Notes: a model not told the origin generated them from the letters alone. A DNA stretch of 64,000 bases from Rhynochetos jubatus (GCA_027574665.1 CM050648.1:50639200-50703199); one strand, 5' to 3'. Positions 1-12,300 are shown, counted from the stretch's first letter. Made by a program: numbers and translations.

Positions 1-362
1 TAGTATTGATTTAAAAGGGCAGCTTGGTGCATTAAAGTGGGGTTACAAACTCAGATTAAACACAATCTTTTTTTTTTTTAAAAAGACGGATAAGTAACAG
101 AAACGTTCCCAAAGGTCTTCTAAATTTCATCAGTGTTACTAAATCTAACGCCAAACTGGAGTCTGACAGCTGCATCACACAGTAGACAGCAGTCAAGGAA
201 ATAGGGGCATTTTTAGATGGAAACGTCCCCCTTCTTTGACTTCTGTGAGTTTTGGGAGAGACCCTTATGAACACATCTCTGTGGCAAAAGCATGTCATCC
301 CTCAGTATAAAACTTGGGTCTGTATTTTGGATACGCTTGCCGAAAGGGAACATTTGACTTAC
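1..362 (-). other. LAMA3: LAMA3 intron 13, partial
   Basis: Intronic sequence downstream of exon 13. A short T/A run lies at 67-84. I see no further exon before the left edge. Confidence 0.7.
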
Positions 363-500
363 CCTGGCAGAAAGGGTAATGAAAATACCCAGCTGCACAG
401 GTATCACAGGAAAACCCCTCAAATCCAGTTTGACATCTGCACTGTCCGGTATGTCCATCGCAGTCACGGCCCAGAGCTCCTGCACCATGACACTGGCACG
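363..500 (-). CDS. LAMA3: LAMA3 exon 13: complete LE module
   Basis: 138 bases, phase 1 in and out, with a TGCCCTTCAG acceptor and a CAGG|GTAAGT donor. It encodes a complete LE module from CQCHGAGALGRDCDGHTGQC, then RCQTGFEGFSCDTC and GYFHYPFCQ (residues 493-538). The cysteine pattern C.C...C......C.C...C..C....C is intact. The next exon is off the left edge. Confidence 0.93.
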
Positions 501-631
501 CTGAAGGGCACATTTGCAAAGAAAACATTGGTGGCATTACGACCTTAAAGTTCCTATTTCGCCTGGAAGCCAACGGCTGGCATTCGCACTGGAGCGCAGA
601 CTCCGAATGACAAAGAAACTACAACACTTAC

Positions 632-673
632 ACAGACACTGGGGGCCAAAATACCCTGGTTTGCAGCCACCTT
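632..673 (-). CDS. LAMA3: LAMA3 exon 12 (candidate 42-base mini-exon): end of an LE module
   Basis: A long pyrimidine tract ending CAACTAG precedes this stretch and a GTAAGT donor follows it. It is phase 1 in and out, so it fits exons 11 and 13 without a frameshift. It encodes (E)GGCKPGYFGPQCL(S), the last two cysteines of an LE module (C.PGY.G..C). The first six cysteines that should come before it are not encoded between 674 and 1982 as far as I can read. It is either a true short exon of a reduced module, or an exon whose partner has been lost or misassembled. Confidence 0.55.
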
Positions 674-1982
674 CTAGTTGCAACAGGAGAGGAAAAGAAA
701 GAAAGGAACAATGTTAGTGCATACAATCATGCAACTCCTTGGATATTTGCAGAGAAAAACAGGTCAGTGCTTAGCATTGATTACTCTTGAATCGACTACG
801 CTGTTTGTATGAACCTTCCACGCCAATCTCATTTTTAAAAATAAGAATCTGGAATCATCCTTAATCTGCCAGCACAAATTTACAACTTCTACAGGCACAG
901 AAGCTTCCACTTAGAGGCCTTTGTTACGCCTTCAGACTAGGATGCTACTCACTGAAAATGTAAACAGGAGAAAACAGATCTTGAGCTATTTACGTTTATT
1001 CATTTTTCTTCAGAATTTTCTTCCTTCTTCCTTTTAAAAGTACGTGACAGAAGGGGATATGCGACAGAGCATACCCACAGGCCTACCAGGGCAACTATTC
1101 TGGATGCTGTACGAAGGAGATAAGTGGTACAGGAGACTGAGATTTTGTGGGCTGTGATGGGAAATGCAGACACTTCCAAGAAAACAACTGGGACTTGTAA
1201 ATACGTACATGGATTTGTACCGTCTGCTTATAGCTAAGTATCAGCTACATTCGCAGAAGAAAACACTTTTTCATTTGCCAACATAAACTCCAGTTCTATT
1301 AAAGCTAACAGAAACAAAGGGGACGAATGTTAACTTTAGGATATGAAGAAACGTTTAGAGGTTTTTCAAATTTATTAATCCTGAAGGGCATTATGAATAC
1401 GCACATGATGAAGTGCAAGCTGTGATGATGTCTCTGTTCTGCAGTATAATATATGCTAAACAATATAGGCCCACTGAGGGAATCATTATATGGATTTCAG
1501 GCAGTTTTGCAGTGGGCTAAATAAGAAATATGTAGCTCTCCTGGAAATCAAAGTTCTCCACTGCCAAGGGCCATGTACAATTTGCCAGGTGCAAGAGGGC
1601 AGTCCAGAAGCAGAGGTCGGTTAGCTTTAAGAGATTTATACTGCAAAGCAGCTGACAAGTTGTACATGTCAGAAAGTTTTGATGAATCTGCTCGTAAGAG
1701 CACCCAACAAGATGGCCAGCCTCTTCTGCAGATGTTTGCCGGAGGCTGGTCAAACTTATTTTGATCCATAACTCTTTCTGAAACTAGCCCACTAAACTGT
1801 TCAGTAGGAGCATGACAATGTGCTGGACTCCCGGCAAGAACAAAGGCTCTCTGAAAGATAAATACCAACAGTGGCAAAATTGCTAGGTACATCTCCATGA
1901 AAGAGCAGGCACCACTGAAACTGAAAAATAGTGGCATGGGGGGAAATGGTGAAATGCAAGGGGAAAAACACGAAGAACTTGC
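674..1982 (-). other. LAMA3: LAMA3 intron 11 (GC-AG)
   Basis: 1.3 kb bounded by a GC donor and a strong pyrimidine-rich AG acceptor. I looked here for the missing first half of an LE module (a run of closely spaced Cys codons) and found none. The open frames around 1517-1937 have no laminin pattern. Confidence 0.7.
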
Positions 1983-2045
1983 CTATTATGTCACCAGCAA
2001 TAGCATCTCTTGGATTTGGAGAAGTAAAAGGATATACAGGAATAC
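1983..2045 (-). CDS. LAMA3: LAMA3 exon 11: linker after LE module 3, GC splice donor
   Basis: 63 bases, phase 1 in and out. It completes an Arg codon and encodes IPVYPFTSPNPRDAIAGDII, matching the linker that follows the third LE module in alpha-3 and alpha-5 chains (pattern P...P.S...D..AG.I). The acceptor is TTTTAAAG. The donor reads ATAATAG|GCAAGT, a GC donor with an otherwise perfect consensus, as in known GC-AG introns. Confidence 0.85.
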
Positions 2046-3557
2046 CTTTAAAACAAAAGAATGAAGTGTATTTGAAACACACAGTTATTTCATTAAAAAT
2101 CATGACAAACCATGAAGTCATCTCCTGTCAGCACAGAGAAGATGATATTCACATGACTCCAGTATCCAACTTCAGCTTAGTTTCCTTTCAGTTAGGAACA
2201 GGATAAGGAACATTTTAGTTTTTCAGGGATGCTTTCAAACACCCCTTCTCAAAAGAACAGTGTGAAAGGCCAGGCACCATTTGGAAATGCTACCAGGTTG
2301 CTTCTCACTCCCTACCCTTTTGTACAGAAGGCCTTCTCATGCTAGAAGGTGTTATGAGGGCTACCTAGGGAGCTCCAGATTTATTTCACACACCCTGCTT
2401 TCAGCTGAAGGTCCACCTCCTGCCATACGCCATTATCACTCTCCACCTGAACTGGCAGGATTCGTGGCGTGTACATTACCTCTTGGGAGCTTTTTATTTG
2501 AGAATCCTCCAGATTAGGAATGGGAAAGACATCCCAATCAAACTCTCTTCCATTAAAATGGGATCCAAAGTTGATGTCCTACAAGCATCAGTGGGACTGT
2601 GATCAAGGACCACCTGAGCTGACCTTACTTAAAAATGTTGGATTACAAACAAGAGGATAAACAAGATGTGATAATCTAGAGTGCATCGCACAGGGAAGGT
2701 TTATTCTATCACAGCCATTGAATTCAAATCCTGCCCCGGAATGTCACCTGTTTTATCAGCTGTCAGAAACACACTTCTCTTGAGCGCACAAAACTCCCAC
2801 CGATGCACTTCTAGAATCTGAACATGGAATCACAAGCTTTCATGCAGCAAACACAACTCTGATGTTCCTTTTTTCCTCAGTTATTTTATATATCATTTGT
2901 TTATGGGGAAAGTATTTAATTGGATGAATTCCCAACACTTAATTTTAATCTCTTCATTTTAAAGGAAAAAAATCTAATTTTCAAGCATTCAATAGCATTA
3001 GATAGCATTCTGTTACCATTTTCAGTGTGCAGAAGACTCACCATTTGTGCCACATCATTTTTCTAACATGTTTATATTCTCTGGATTTACAGTCACTTTT
3101 CCTTCAGCAGCTTCTTAAGCATCTGAAACAAACTGGAACCCTTCCTTTGACCACATATCTGCACTTACCCGCAGTACAGCAAAAGTAAGAAAGCATGGCT
3201 GAGAGCCTTATGCTCTGGCAGGAGGACCTTTCCAACATCATGTGGGTGCTATTTTAGATTTATTTTTAATTATTTTAGAATCTACTGACAGCCCACAAGC
3301 TTTGTTTATGAGGGATGCAATTCCAAATCCTAGGAGGTTCCAAATCAAGGAGAAGACATAACCATTTTCTCCCCTCTCTCACTACAGTCATGTTCCACTT
3401 TCCAGTCCAAGGCATCTTTATACCTAAAGACCCTAAGACGTGTTTAAACAAGCTGAAATGCCAGAAAGTTCAACCAAGTCAAGTGTCACAAAAGCAGCTA
3501 ATTCTTTAATGCACATTTAAAATACTGGGAAAGGTACATTTTTATTTGTATACTTAC
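2046..3557 (-). other. LAMA3: LAMA3 intron 10, no feature seen
   Basis: 1.5 kb of unique, moderately AT-rich sequence between exons 10 and 11. No repeat or exon is recognised. Confidence 0.7.
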
Positions 3558-3689
3558 GGACACAAAATGGATAATCATAGAATCCATCAGCACAGCGTTC
3601 ACAGTTTTCTCCCTGGAAACTGGGTTTACAGAAGCAGCGGCCAGACCCTTCCTCACAGCCCTCTGCATGCCCCGAGTTACAACTGCAGG
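3558..3689 (-). CDS. LAMA3: LAMA3 exon 10: LE module 3
   Basis: 132 bases, phase 1 in and out, with a TACTTAG acceptor and a GTAAGT donor. It completes a Pro codon and encodes a full LE module starting CSCNSGHAEGCEEGSGRCFC, then KPSFQGENCERC and GFYDYPFCV (residues 414-457). All eight module cysteines are present. Confidence 0.94.
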
Positions 3690-4711
3690 CTAAGTACATA
3701 TCAGCAATTAGGCTCTTTTTGGAAAACAATTTGTCTTTTAAAGCAGTGCACAGTGGTGTTATAATTGTGTTTCATTTGCAGCCGTGAATGTGTCACTATT
3801 TAAAGAATTACAATTTGCATAGTTACATATTTTCCAAGCATTCTGTATCACCAATTAATATTTATGATATCCCTTAGAAGTAAGACCTATATTATTTTCT
3901 TAGAGTTTGGGGTGTTTTTTTGATTCAGAAAGCTGCACATTATTACTCCACAGCACTGCAGCAACTATCTCTTCTGTGGCTTCTGCTCATGCCTCTCCAT
4001 GGTCTAGGCTCAGCATCACGCTCCATCCACCTTCACTTACGCACCATGTGCAACATTATGGCAGCACGCCACAGCTCGGTTGACTTTCCATTCATTTCAA
4101 TACCCAAACACAACAAACTCCCTTCCTTTGATTTGTCACAAGGCTCCTTCAGACTGTTTGTAATTCAACCCTTATCTCTTACCTACACTCAGTCCTTCTT
4201 TTTCAATATCAGTAATTATCCTACTGCATTATTTATTAGTCGTTAGGCTCAGCATGGCATAAAATAGCAGTACTGATCCTCGTAACCTTTTGAGCCATAG
4301 AATAAAATTTCCAAGTGTCCAAGACCCAAAGGACACTTCACGTGCACACCAGAGAGCTAAGAGTAGCAAGGCTGTGAGGCTAGGAGAGCGGCTTCTTAGA
4401 GGTCATGCCATCCCAGTGGCAGGGGTGTAGCAACACCTCAGGCTTACATGATCCTAACTCCTCCACAGCCTTTTCTAGCTTACTTCCTCCTAGTGTCCTG
4501 CTGCTGGTCCGAAGCTTTAGGCTCATGACACAGAAGTTGGGAAGGGTCTAAAAGGGTCTAAAGAAACACAGAAGGCCAGTTGCAGTTGTTCTCCAACATC
4601 TTTTGACCCCTCTTTCATTTTTCCTCCCCAAAAGATGCATCCCATGTCCTGACTATAGCAAAAAAGCCCAAACCACTACCACGAGAAGGTGCTGAATAGG
4701 GAAGGACTCAC
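3690..4711 (-). other. LAMA3: LAMA3 intron 9, no feature seen
   Basis: 1.0 kb between exons 9 and 10. A pyrimidine-rich plus-strand stretch around 3920-4210 gives an open frame without a recognisable domain. Nothing else was identified. Confidence 0.7.
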
Positions 4712-4802
4712 GTATACAGCCATCAGGAGCTCCTGCTGGAACACCATAAGGACGATAGTAACCTTTTGCACACCTCTCACAGTTAATACCAGCTGTGTTA
4801 TG
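4712..4802 (-). CDS. LAMA3: LAMA3 exon 9: LE module 2, second part
   Basis: 91 bases, phase 0 in and phase 1 out, with a TTTGCACAG acceptor and a GTGAGT donor. It encodes HNTAGINCERCAKGYYRPYG followed by VPAGAPDGCI (residues 384-413). HNTAG.NCE.C..GYYR is the classic second half of an LE module. Confidence 0.95.
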
Positions 4803-5419
4803 CTGTGCAAAATAAAACACAAGGAGAATATGACATTAAAAGGGGAACTTGGAAGAATTAAGAAATCGTAACATCCTTTACATTGTTTCTATGTGCAACT
4901 ACAACAGGATCAGCACAGGAAAAAAACAGAATATGGATGCAATAAAGACAGCATTCATCATTTGCTGTTCTTTAGCCACCTGTTCCCTGCAGATTTCTGA
5001 ATCTTTGTACTCTCACATAAAACAGCTGAATTTTATCTTTAAAGCATGATAAAAAAGAGCTATATTAACCAAAAAAAATCATATATAGGAAATAAAATTC
5101 TGTTTTCACTATCGTGTTATATTTATCTCTTTTTACACTACTTTCTTATAACAACATAAACATCATTCAGGTAACTGCATCATTAATTTTTCCTTATACT
5201 ATACATTACTTTTTGAATACCCTATGTCTGAAATCAGCAACATCTAAATAAACCAAAACCTGGTCAGTCAGGTCAGTGCAAAACAGACTTCCATTAAAAA
5301 AGCATGCCTCTCTATAAACACGTGTTTTAGGCACACAGAAAACATATCGTAAGTAACTTGAATGACAGCAAAAACATATAAATCCCCCGTGAACACAGTC
5401 CTACGTGTATTTCAACTCC

Positions 5420-7370
5420 CCTGTGGTGGGGGCGGCGGGACCGAGCAGCGGCGATGGCATTCACTAGTTGAGTAAATCACGGTCGCAAGGCATTCTGGTG
5501 GGCTCCTAGTCATGTGAGTGGGGAAGCAGAGGTGGGGGGTACGTTTTCTCCGGAGCAGCTGCCCCCAGCTCCCACTCGCTGTTTAGTTCCTCCTTAGGGA
5601 GTGTTGCAATTCAGGGCTGTGAGCAGGGACTCAGCGTTAACGGTGGGGTCATTCATGAGCAGGACACCTGAGGACACCGCTGGGGCGGCTGCTCGCCATT
5701 GGCTCTCTCAGTTCGCACAGTACTTTTGGGTTCTGCTTCCAGCTCTGCCAGGAGCTTCCGCCAGCACCTGCATATCTGAGCTACTGCTGGGAAAAGCTGA
5801 TGCTAGCTCGGGGAGGGTGATGCTCACGTCGCACCACAGACGGAGACGCAGTGGTTGGTGCGTCTTCTTCAGAGACTCCTGCTGCTAACTCCTGTGGCAC
5901 ATCAGAGACCCCACCCCAGAGAGAGCTCCACGAGCGGGGTGCCACTGGCCAGGTCTGGGGCTGCAGGGAATGCCTGGACCTCTCCCTGCGGCTTGGGGCG
6001 CAGGAGGTGGACCTGATACTGTAGTAGGTGTCTGTTACAGACCACCTACCTGAACAAGAAGGCACATGAAGCTTTTTTTAGGCAGCTAGAGAAAGCTTTC
6101 ATACTCACAGATGACTTTAACCGCCTCAGTATCTGTCAGATGCGCAATGCAGCTGGGTACAAGCAATCCACAAGTTATTTTGAATGTATCAAAGACAACT
6201 TCTGGATGTAGAGGTTCACGATCCAGTTAGGGGAGATGCCCTGTTCAAACTGACACCCATTCACAAGGAAGAACCTGTGAAGGTTGAGGGAAGCCTTGTC
6301 TGCAGTGACCCCGAGACTGTGGATTTTAAGATCCTGAGATAAGTAAGCAAGACAAATAGCAGAATTACAGTCCTGGGGTTCAAAAAATCAGATTTTGGCT
6401 TGCTCAGGTATCTGCTTGTTAAGATTCTGTATGAAACTGCCCTTGAGGGAAAAGGGGACCAGGAGGACTAGATGATTCTCATGGACAGCCTCCTTAGAAC
6501 AAGAACAGTTCTTTCCAATGTACAGAAAGTCAGGCAATTATGGCAGAAGGCCAGCACAGATAAATACAGAGCCCCTGATTGATCTCAAACTCAAAAAGAA
6601 AGCACGTGGAAGGGGGAAGCAGGGACAGTCCAGTTGGTGGCAATATAAAGACACTGCCCACATATGTAGGAGTGGAGTTAGGAAAGCCAAAGCTTACCTG
6701 GTAAAGTAAAGTTAGCAAGGGAGGTGAAATGCAAAAAAGAAAGGTTTCTAGGAGTGCATCAGCAGCAAAAGAAAAGCTAACGGGCATAGAGGCCCATAGG
6801 TCAGCTGGAAAGGAGATCCAGTGAACATCTTAGAACACACAAAGGACAGGAAGGTGACTGGATATATTCAACATAAATTTACCTAGGCCCAACCAACTTC
6901 ATTGCTCTCTGTGGTAAGATGACTGGTGCTGCGGACAAGGGGCTGGCAGAGCCACCAAGGTGGTGAGGGACTGAAGCACATGACATCCAAGAAGAGGCTG
7001 AGACAGCTGGGTCTCTTCAACGTTAAGGAGAGAAGGGAGAACATATTGCTATCTACAACTACCTGATCAAGGGATGCAGAGCAGATGGAGCCAGACTCTT
7101 CTCAGAGGTGCACAGCAATAGGATAAGAGACAACAGGCACAGATTGGAAGATGGAAAATTCCAATTGGATATTATGGAAAAAAAATTATCATGAAGGTGG
7201 TCAAACACTGAAACAGGATGCCATGAGTGGTTGTGGAATCTCCACCCTTGGAAGTGTTTAAGGCTTGACTTAACAAGTCCTGGAGAAACTTGCTCTTATT
7301 AGACCTGCTCGGAGTAGGGGGTTGGATGAGGTGACTTCCAGAGCTCCCTTGTTATCAAACTAAAGAAACC
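5420..7370 (+). mobile_element. Old CR1 LINE, internally deleted
   Basis: A decayed CR1 copy lies in LAMA3 intron 8, antisense to the gene. From 6026 the frame resembles the CR1 endonuclease (GVCYRPP, then DDFN with the A.YKQS and ECI.DNF region at 6105-6210). From 6520 it resembles the linker before the reverse transcriptase (RRPA...KQGQ...VRKAK). Near 6865 a short piece of reverse transcriptase (QHKFT) is followed at once by the C-terminal region (LRQLGLFN near 7005). The 3' end resembles the CR1 tail near 7300-7370. Many stops and a deletion of most of the reverse transcriptase show age. The 5' limit (GC-rich from about 5420) is approximate. Confidence 0.75.
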
Positions 7371-8339
7371 AAATCTATCCTTGTATGCAACATTCCAATT
7401 CTACCACTTCATCCTTCATGCATCCATTCCTAACACTTATTTCCCTGACACAAACAGAAAAAGTAAATTAAAATCCATGTGCTTTATTCATGAAAAAAAA
7501 AAAAGCTGTAGTCAGATTAATGGTAAACTAATTTAATCCAGCAAAACTTCCACAAAATTAGGTTACAAACAACTAATAGCAGTCATATGAACAGGACTCA
7601 TAGATTTAGATTAATTTTGCCCTTTTTTATCCTGGAAGCAACATAAGAGATATGTTCATTTGTGAACAAAGACCTGACAGGAAGGACCAACATGATAAAT
7701 CTTACCAGACTGCATGAACAAAGTTCTGTACAGAAATGTTAACTGGAAGACAAAGAACATTTCTTCTACTTAAGCTAGGAAAAATAACTCTACTCTCTTC
7801 TTCCTGCCTTTTGGACAATATCTGATTATATTATGGGAATAAGATGGAAAACATACCTTATAAATTTTACCGGCTATTTCCCATTTTTTGTTGCTTAAAT
7901 ACAGCTATAGTTTTTCATGCACAGCACGGTAATATATAAATCATGATGCATAGGTTTCGTAGAAACATAGGCTTGATGATAATTTTCCCTGTGAATTACA
8001 TTTTGGTCAGCTGCTTGTCATCATACTTCAGTTGACTTGACTACGAAAGGAAGACAGACTTCCCAATAAGCATGGCTCTATTTAACAGATCACTGAACCA
8101 ATGAATAATTTAGGTTGTAAAGGAGCTCAGGTGGTACAATCCCACTCAAAGCAGAGATAAATCCAAGATTAAATCAAGGTGATCAGAGCCCTGTATGATC
8201 TTTCCAGATGGCAATTAGTCAGAGTAGAACAGAAGTTACTCAGGATGAGAGACATTCTTTCTCTTTCCAAGAACACATTATTCCTTAACGACAGTGTAAA
8301 CTCTCCAAGCCCAAGTTTATGTTTGTTGATTCAATCCTT

Positions 8340-8780
8340 CCAAGCCTCAAAGACAATTAAGGGGCTAGAGCACGTGGTACATAAGGAGAAATTGAAGGAC
8401 TGGCTTTGGTTGGTTTGGAGAAGAGATGTTCAAGTTGGGTAGGGGTGTCTAATTGCAGTTTGCTGCTGCCTAAGCAGGGTTTATGCAAAAGACAGAACCA
8501 ATCCTTCTCAGAAAGCACGGTGAAAGGAAAAAAGGCAACAGGCAAGAACTGAAATTAGGGAAATTCCTACTGAACAGTAACAAAATTATCTTTACGATGA
8601 GAGCGATTAAGTGCTGTAAAAGATTACCCAGACTCTGTGTAATCTTCATCCTTGGAGATTTTCAGAAGTCAACTAGGCATTTCTCGGTGCAACCTATACA
8701 GCTTTGCATCTAGGCTTGGCTTGAGTGGAGCACTAGTCTAGGTGACTTCAGAGGTCCCTTCTACAATTCTGTGCTTATTT
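8340..8780 (+). mobile_element. Old CR1 3' fragment
   Basis: It carries a degraded version of the last part of CR1 ORF2 (KGLEHV near 8360, then a block with CR1-like spacing) and ends with the characteristic tail 'gtgacttcagaggtccctt' at about 8742. It is 5'-truncated, as most CR1 copies are, and antisense to LAMA3. Confidence 0.7.
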
Positions 8781-9257
8781 AATACTTGTAAATGTTCCTT
8801 CTTGGTATAGCCTATGCCTTCCTTTACTCCTGCTGATGAGGGAGAGCACTCTGTTTTTTGCAGCAGTAAGGAACCAGCTGGCCTGAGCTGGAATTTTATT
8901 TGGTTAATTTTATTTCCTTCTGTTAAGGGGGGAAATGACAGAGTTTGTAATAACAGGAAAGAGAATTTTTGTAGTTAATTTAATTGTTACATTGTGCAAC
9001 TTTATTTGAATCACACATGACAGAGCATAAATACCATTTATATGTGTCTTTTATACATTAACAAGCAATGTGGTACAATGTAAATTATTTTCCGACACCT
9101 TTTTTTCCTGCTTTGAGTACAAGTAACAACATCAGAGAAATGGAGCTGCCTAGACTGGTCAGACTCCAGACTGTTGGTGTGCAAACAGTCCCACTTCAGT
9201 AGAACTTCAAAGTCTTCAAATGTCATTTATTTAAAGTGACCAAAACAATCTTTTTAC

Positions 9258-9376
9258 CTGGCAGTTAATGCAGACTCCTCCACCTTCATAACGCCCATGG
9301 ATGTTTAAGCTTTCTCGACGCTGATCAACATCAGCATCATAGTAGCAATCAGTGGCATGTCCATGGCAATTGCATG
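9258..9376 (-). CDS. LAMA3: LAMA3 exon 8: LE module 2, first part
   Basis: 119 bases, phase 1 in and phase 0 out, with a TTTTTCAG acceptor and a CAG|GTAAAA donor. It completes a Pro codon and then encodes [20 protein letters not shown] and, after a short spacer, GGGVCINCQ (residues 344-383). NCHGHAT.CYY and GGVCI.CQ are standard in the second LE module of laminin alpha-3 and alpha-5. Confidence 0.95.
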
Positions 9377-12300
9377 CTGAAAAAAGTAATATTCCAAGTC
9401 AGCTTTCATTATCATGCTGGAACTCAGTAATGTAGCAAGGTGAAAAAGAAGCTTAGATTTTTTTTATGCATACACGCACTCAGGTATGTTGGAGTATGCT
9501 CAAATACATGTATTTACTTATCAGCAACTGGATTTTCACACCAGGATCAAGGTAAGATCATCTAGATACAAGAAAAACATGTGCTGCAAAGGTTTACCAG
9601 AAGAAGCAACAGTATCTTAAAACTCACTTATGCATAAATGCAGAACTAGGAAGCTCCAGAACAATGTTCTCAGCGGTTTTAAAAACATCAAAACCACATT
9701 CAAATGCTTATTCTATTTTTCCATGTCTAGAACTACAACTGGGCTGAAGCTGTGTACACTAAATCTTTATTTAAAATAAACAATTATAGATAAGTTACAC
9801 ACATTTAAATAAAAATAACTACACCAGGGAACTCTCATACTCAGACATAAGTACATATATGCCAACAAACTTAGCTATACATTTACCTAGCTTCTGTCTT
9901 CTCAACAGATACATTTTAAGTACGAGTTCATTCTACTTCCTGAGAATTGTGGATTCAAAAAGAAGTACGGTTTGAAGAACAATACTGACAACAATAATAT
10001 ATTATTATTTAGAAAATGATAGAATTAGGTGACTGAAATAAATAATTTCCCCAGTTTATGGTTGCTTATAGTCTTAGCTGTGATAAATTTTACTTTGGGT
10101 GGTTTGTGGTTAGCTCATTTGCTTTATTTTTAACCTTCCGTTAAGCCAAATAGGGTAGCAGCTGAACTCACCATGGCTCTGAATCCACCTCTACATACAT
10201 GTTCTGCTATACTTTTAAATCCTTTTAACAGATGTTAATACTGCAGTGCTCAGAAGAGATTGAGAGAGAGATACCTGCAAGGTTTGGCTTGCAGGCACAT
10301 CAGCCTCACTTATACCTCAGTCTAGGAAGTTCACCTATTGGAAACGTCTGAGATACATCCACTGATCTGTCCCCTTGTAAACGCATCAACTGCCTTCACT
10401 GATCTCCTTGCATCAAGGTGGGAGACCTAAATCCCAAAAAACCTTTGCTGTTTTACCTTTGTCAAAAAGGCCTAGCAATATAAAGCCCAGAACCAGCCCA
10501 AAGTTCATGTCTTGCTTGCAGAAGAGAATTAACCTGAAAAATAGCTCCATGCTTTGAAGAGTTTCCACAAATAAAGTTTGATTAAAGGGTGACGGATTTA
10601 CCCAGAAAATAATTTATCTGATTTCCTAGAGATCTGTTATGTGTATCTCTCAATCTTCCCATCTGCGTTAAAAAAAACCTCTTCCCATTAGTCGTATAAA
10701 CTGTCTTCACTGAAATCTTCCAGCACTATGATATAAATCTGAGTAGAAACCAACCGTAGCAGCAAACAAACAGAATAAATTAAAGAGCAGGACCACAGTT
10801 TCACCACAAATTCTGTGGTGAAAAAATAAAAATAAATCCTGTGTCCATTTTATCTGATCTTCTTTTCTCACTGGAGAGGAACAACAGGAATATTTTTGGA
10901 AAGAACGCAGGAAGTAAAGAAGGCTTACCCACGCATCTGGGTGCTAGGTGAGCTTTCAATTACAGATGGTCCAGCACTCCAGAGAGAACTTCCCAGGAAA
11001 TTCCTGAAGTTTTGACTTTATAAAGCTACGACTTCATGTTTAGGGAAATCCCCCCTTCATCTGCACCAGAGGATAAGATACTGTGGAAGGCAACGGGTTC
11101 CTGAAAACACCTCAAAAGAGAAGCTAAGGGCCCTGGCCCTAACTGTTTCACAGTGAAGGAAGCATACAGAACATAATCCTTCCAAACTTTATTCCAAGTA
11201 CTTGGCACAACTGGGAGCACAACTCAGGGACAACTGATTGTCCATGCCTTGCTATGTGATCACACAAACAAGAGAAAGGAAACCGGATCATTCTCTGTAT
11301 CTCCTCTACATCTTTATATCTGAACAGCTTTAGACAAGGAAGCCTTTTCCTAGAAACTACCTAAACACAGCTGAGGTGGTAGCCTCCCATCAGGTTCCCT
11401 TATGGTCTGCTGACAGGAACCAGACAGACCAAGACTGGGTTCACCAGGTTGTGATAGCCTGTGAAGATCTTTGGGGTTTTTTATTCATATAATTCTTAAA
11501 GAAAAGAAAAAAAAAAAAAAACCAAGCACAAATGAGATGCTGGTTCAAGACACTGAGTTAGAAAAGGAAAGAAGAGAACATTAAAAAAAAATAATAATAT
11601 TTACAAAGTAAATAAAAGCTCTTTGCCTCTAGGGCCAAACAGTCCGTGAGCTACAACTCACAAGAATGTCTTCTAAAAGCAATGGAAAATTATTTTCTTT
11701 GACTACAGTGATAGCATTTTCTCTCACAGGGGAACAGAAACCCCTTCTACCTCACCAAATATCATCTTATCACTTCAGGCCATTTACTGACCCATACAGT
11801 ACTGGGAAACTCATAGCAAAAGGTTGGGATTATCCCTACAGGCTCCCACCATCTATGACTTCAATCAGTTTCTCTCCAGGGACCTCAGGCTTCTGGAAAG
11901 CTTAATGAGGTTGCTTTAATTCCTTCACTACTGGCTTCCAGGAAAAGAGTTCTGCACCTGGCAAACGCTCTCAACAAATCACCTCAAACTGCTAGGAGCA
12001 ATCCATACTAAAAAGGATATTTTTTCAGAGGTGGTTAGAAGCAAAGTTGTCTTGGCTCAGAATCTTGTAGATGATCTTCTATAAACTCACTCTTTTAAAA
12101 AAGTTACATTACTTATGCTTCTTTGTCTATCTTTTTTCTGGCAGAACACGTTTTCCTTTCAAAGAGGGGAATTGAAATGAAGTTTCAAATAGTGTCCAAA
12201 AATTGTGTCCCAACATGCCTATCTTCTATCAAACATTTTAATCATCTTCCCCCCCTACCCAACACTCAGTACTGCAGTTTTCACTAAATAAGCCATGTCT

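Larger units (their letters stand above)
4803..9257 (-). other. LAMA3: LAMA3 intron 8
   Basis: 4.5 kb. It contains two old CR1 copies (about 5420-7370 and 8340-8780), a poly-A run near 7491-7504, and otherwise AT-rich unique sequence. No further exon is seen. Confidence 0.75.

Noticed and set aside
3920-4246. 108-codon plus-strand frame in LAMA3 intron 9
   Set aside because: No recognisable domain, pyrimidine-biased composition, and no splice or family support.
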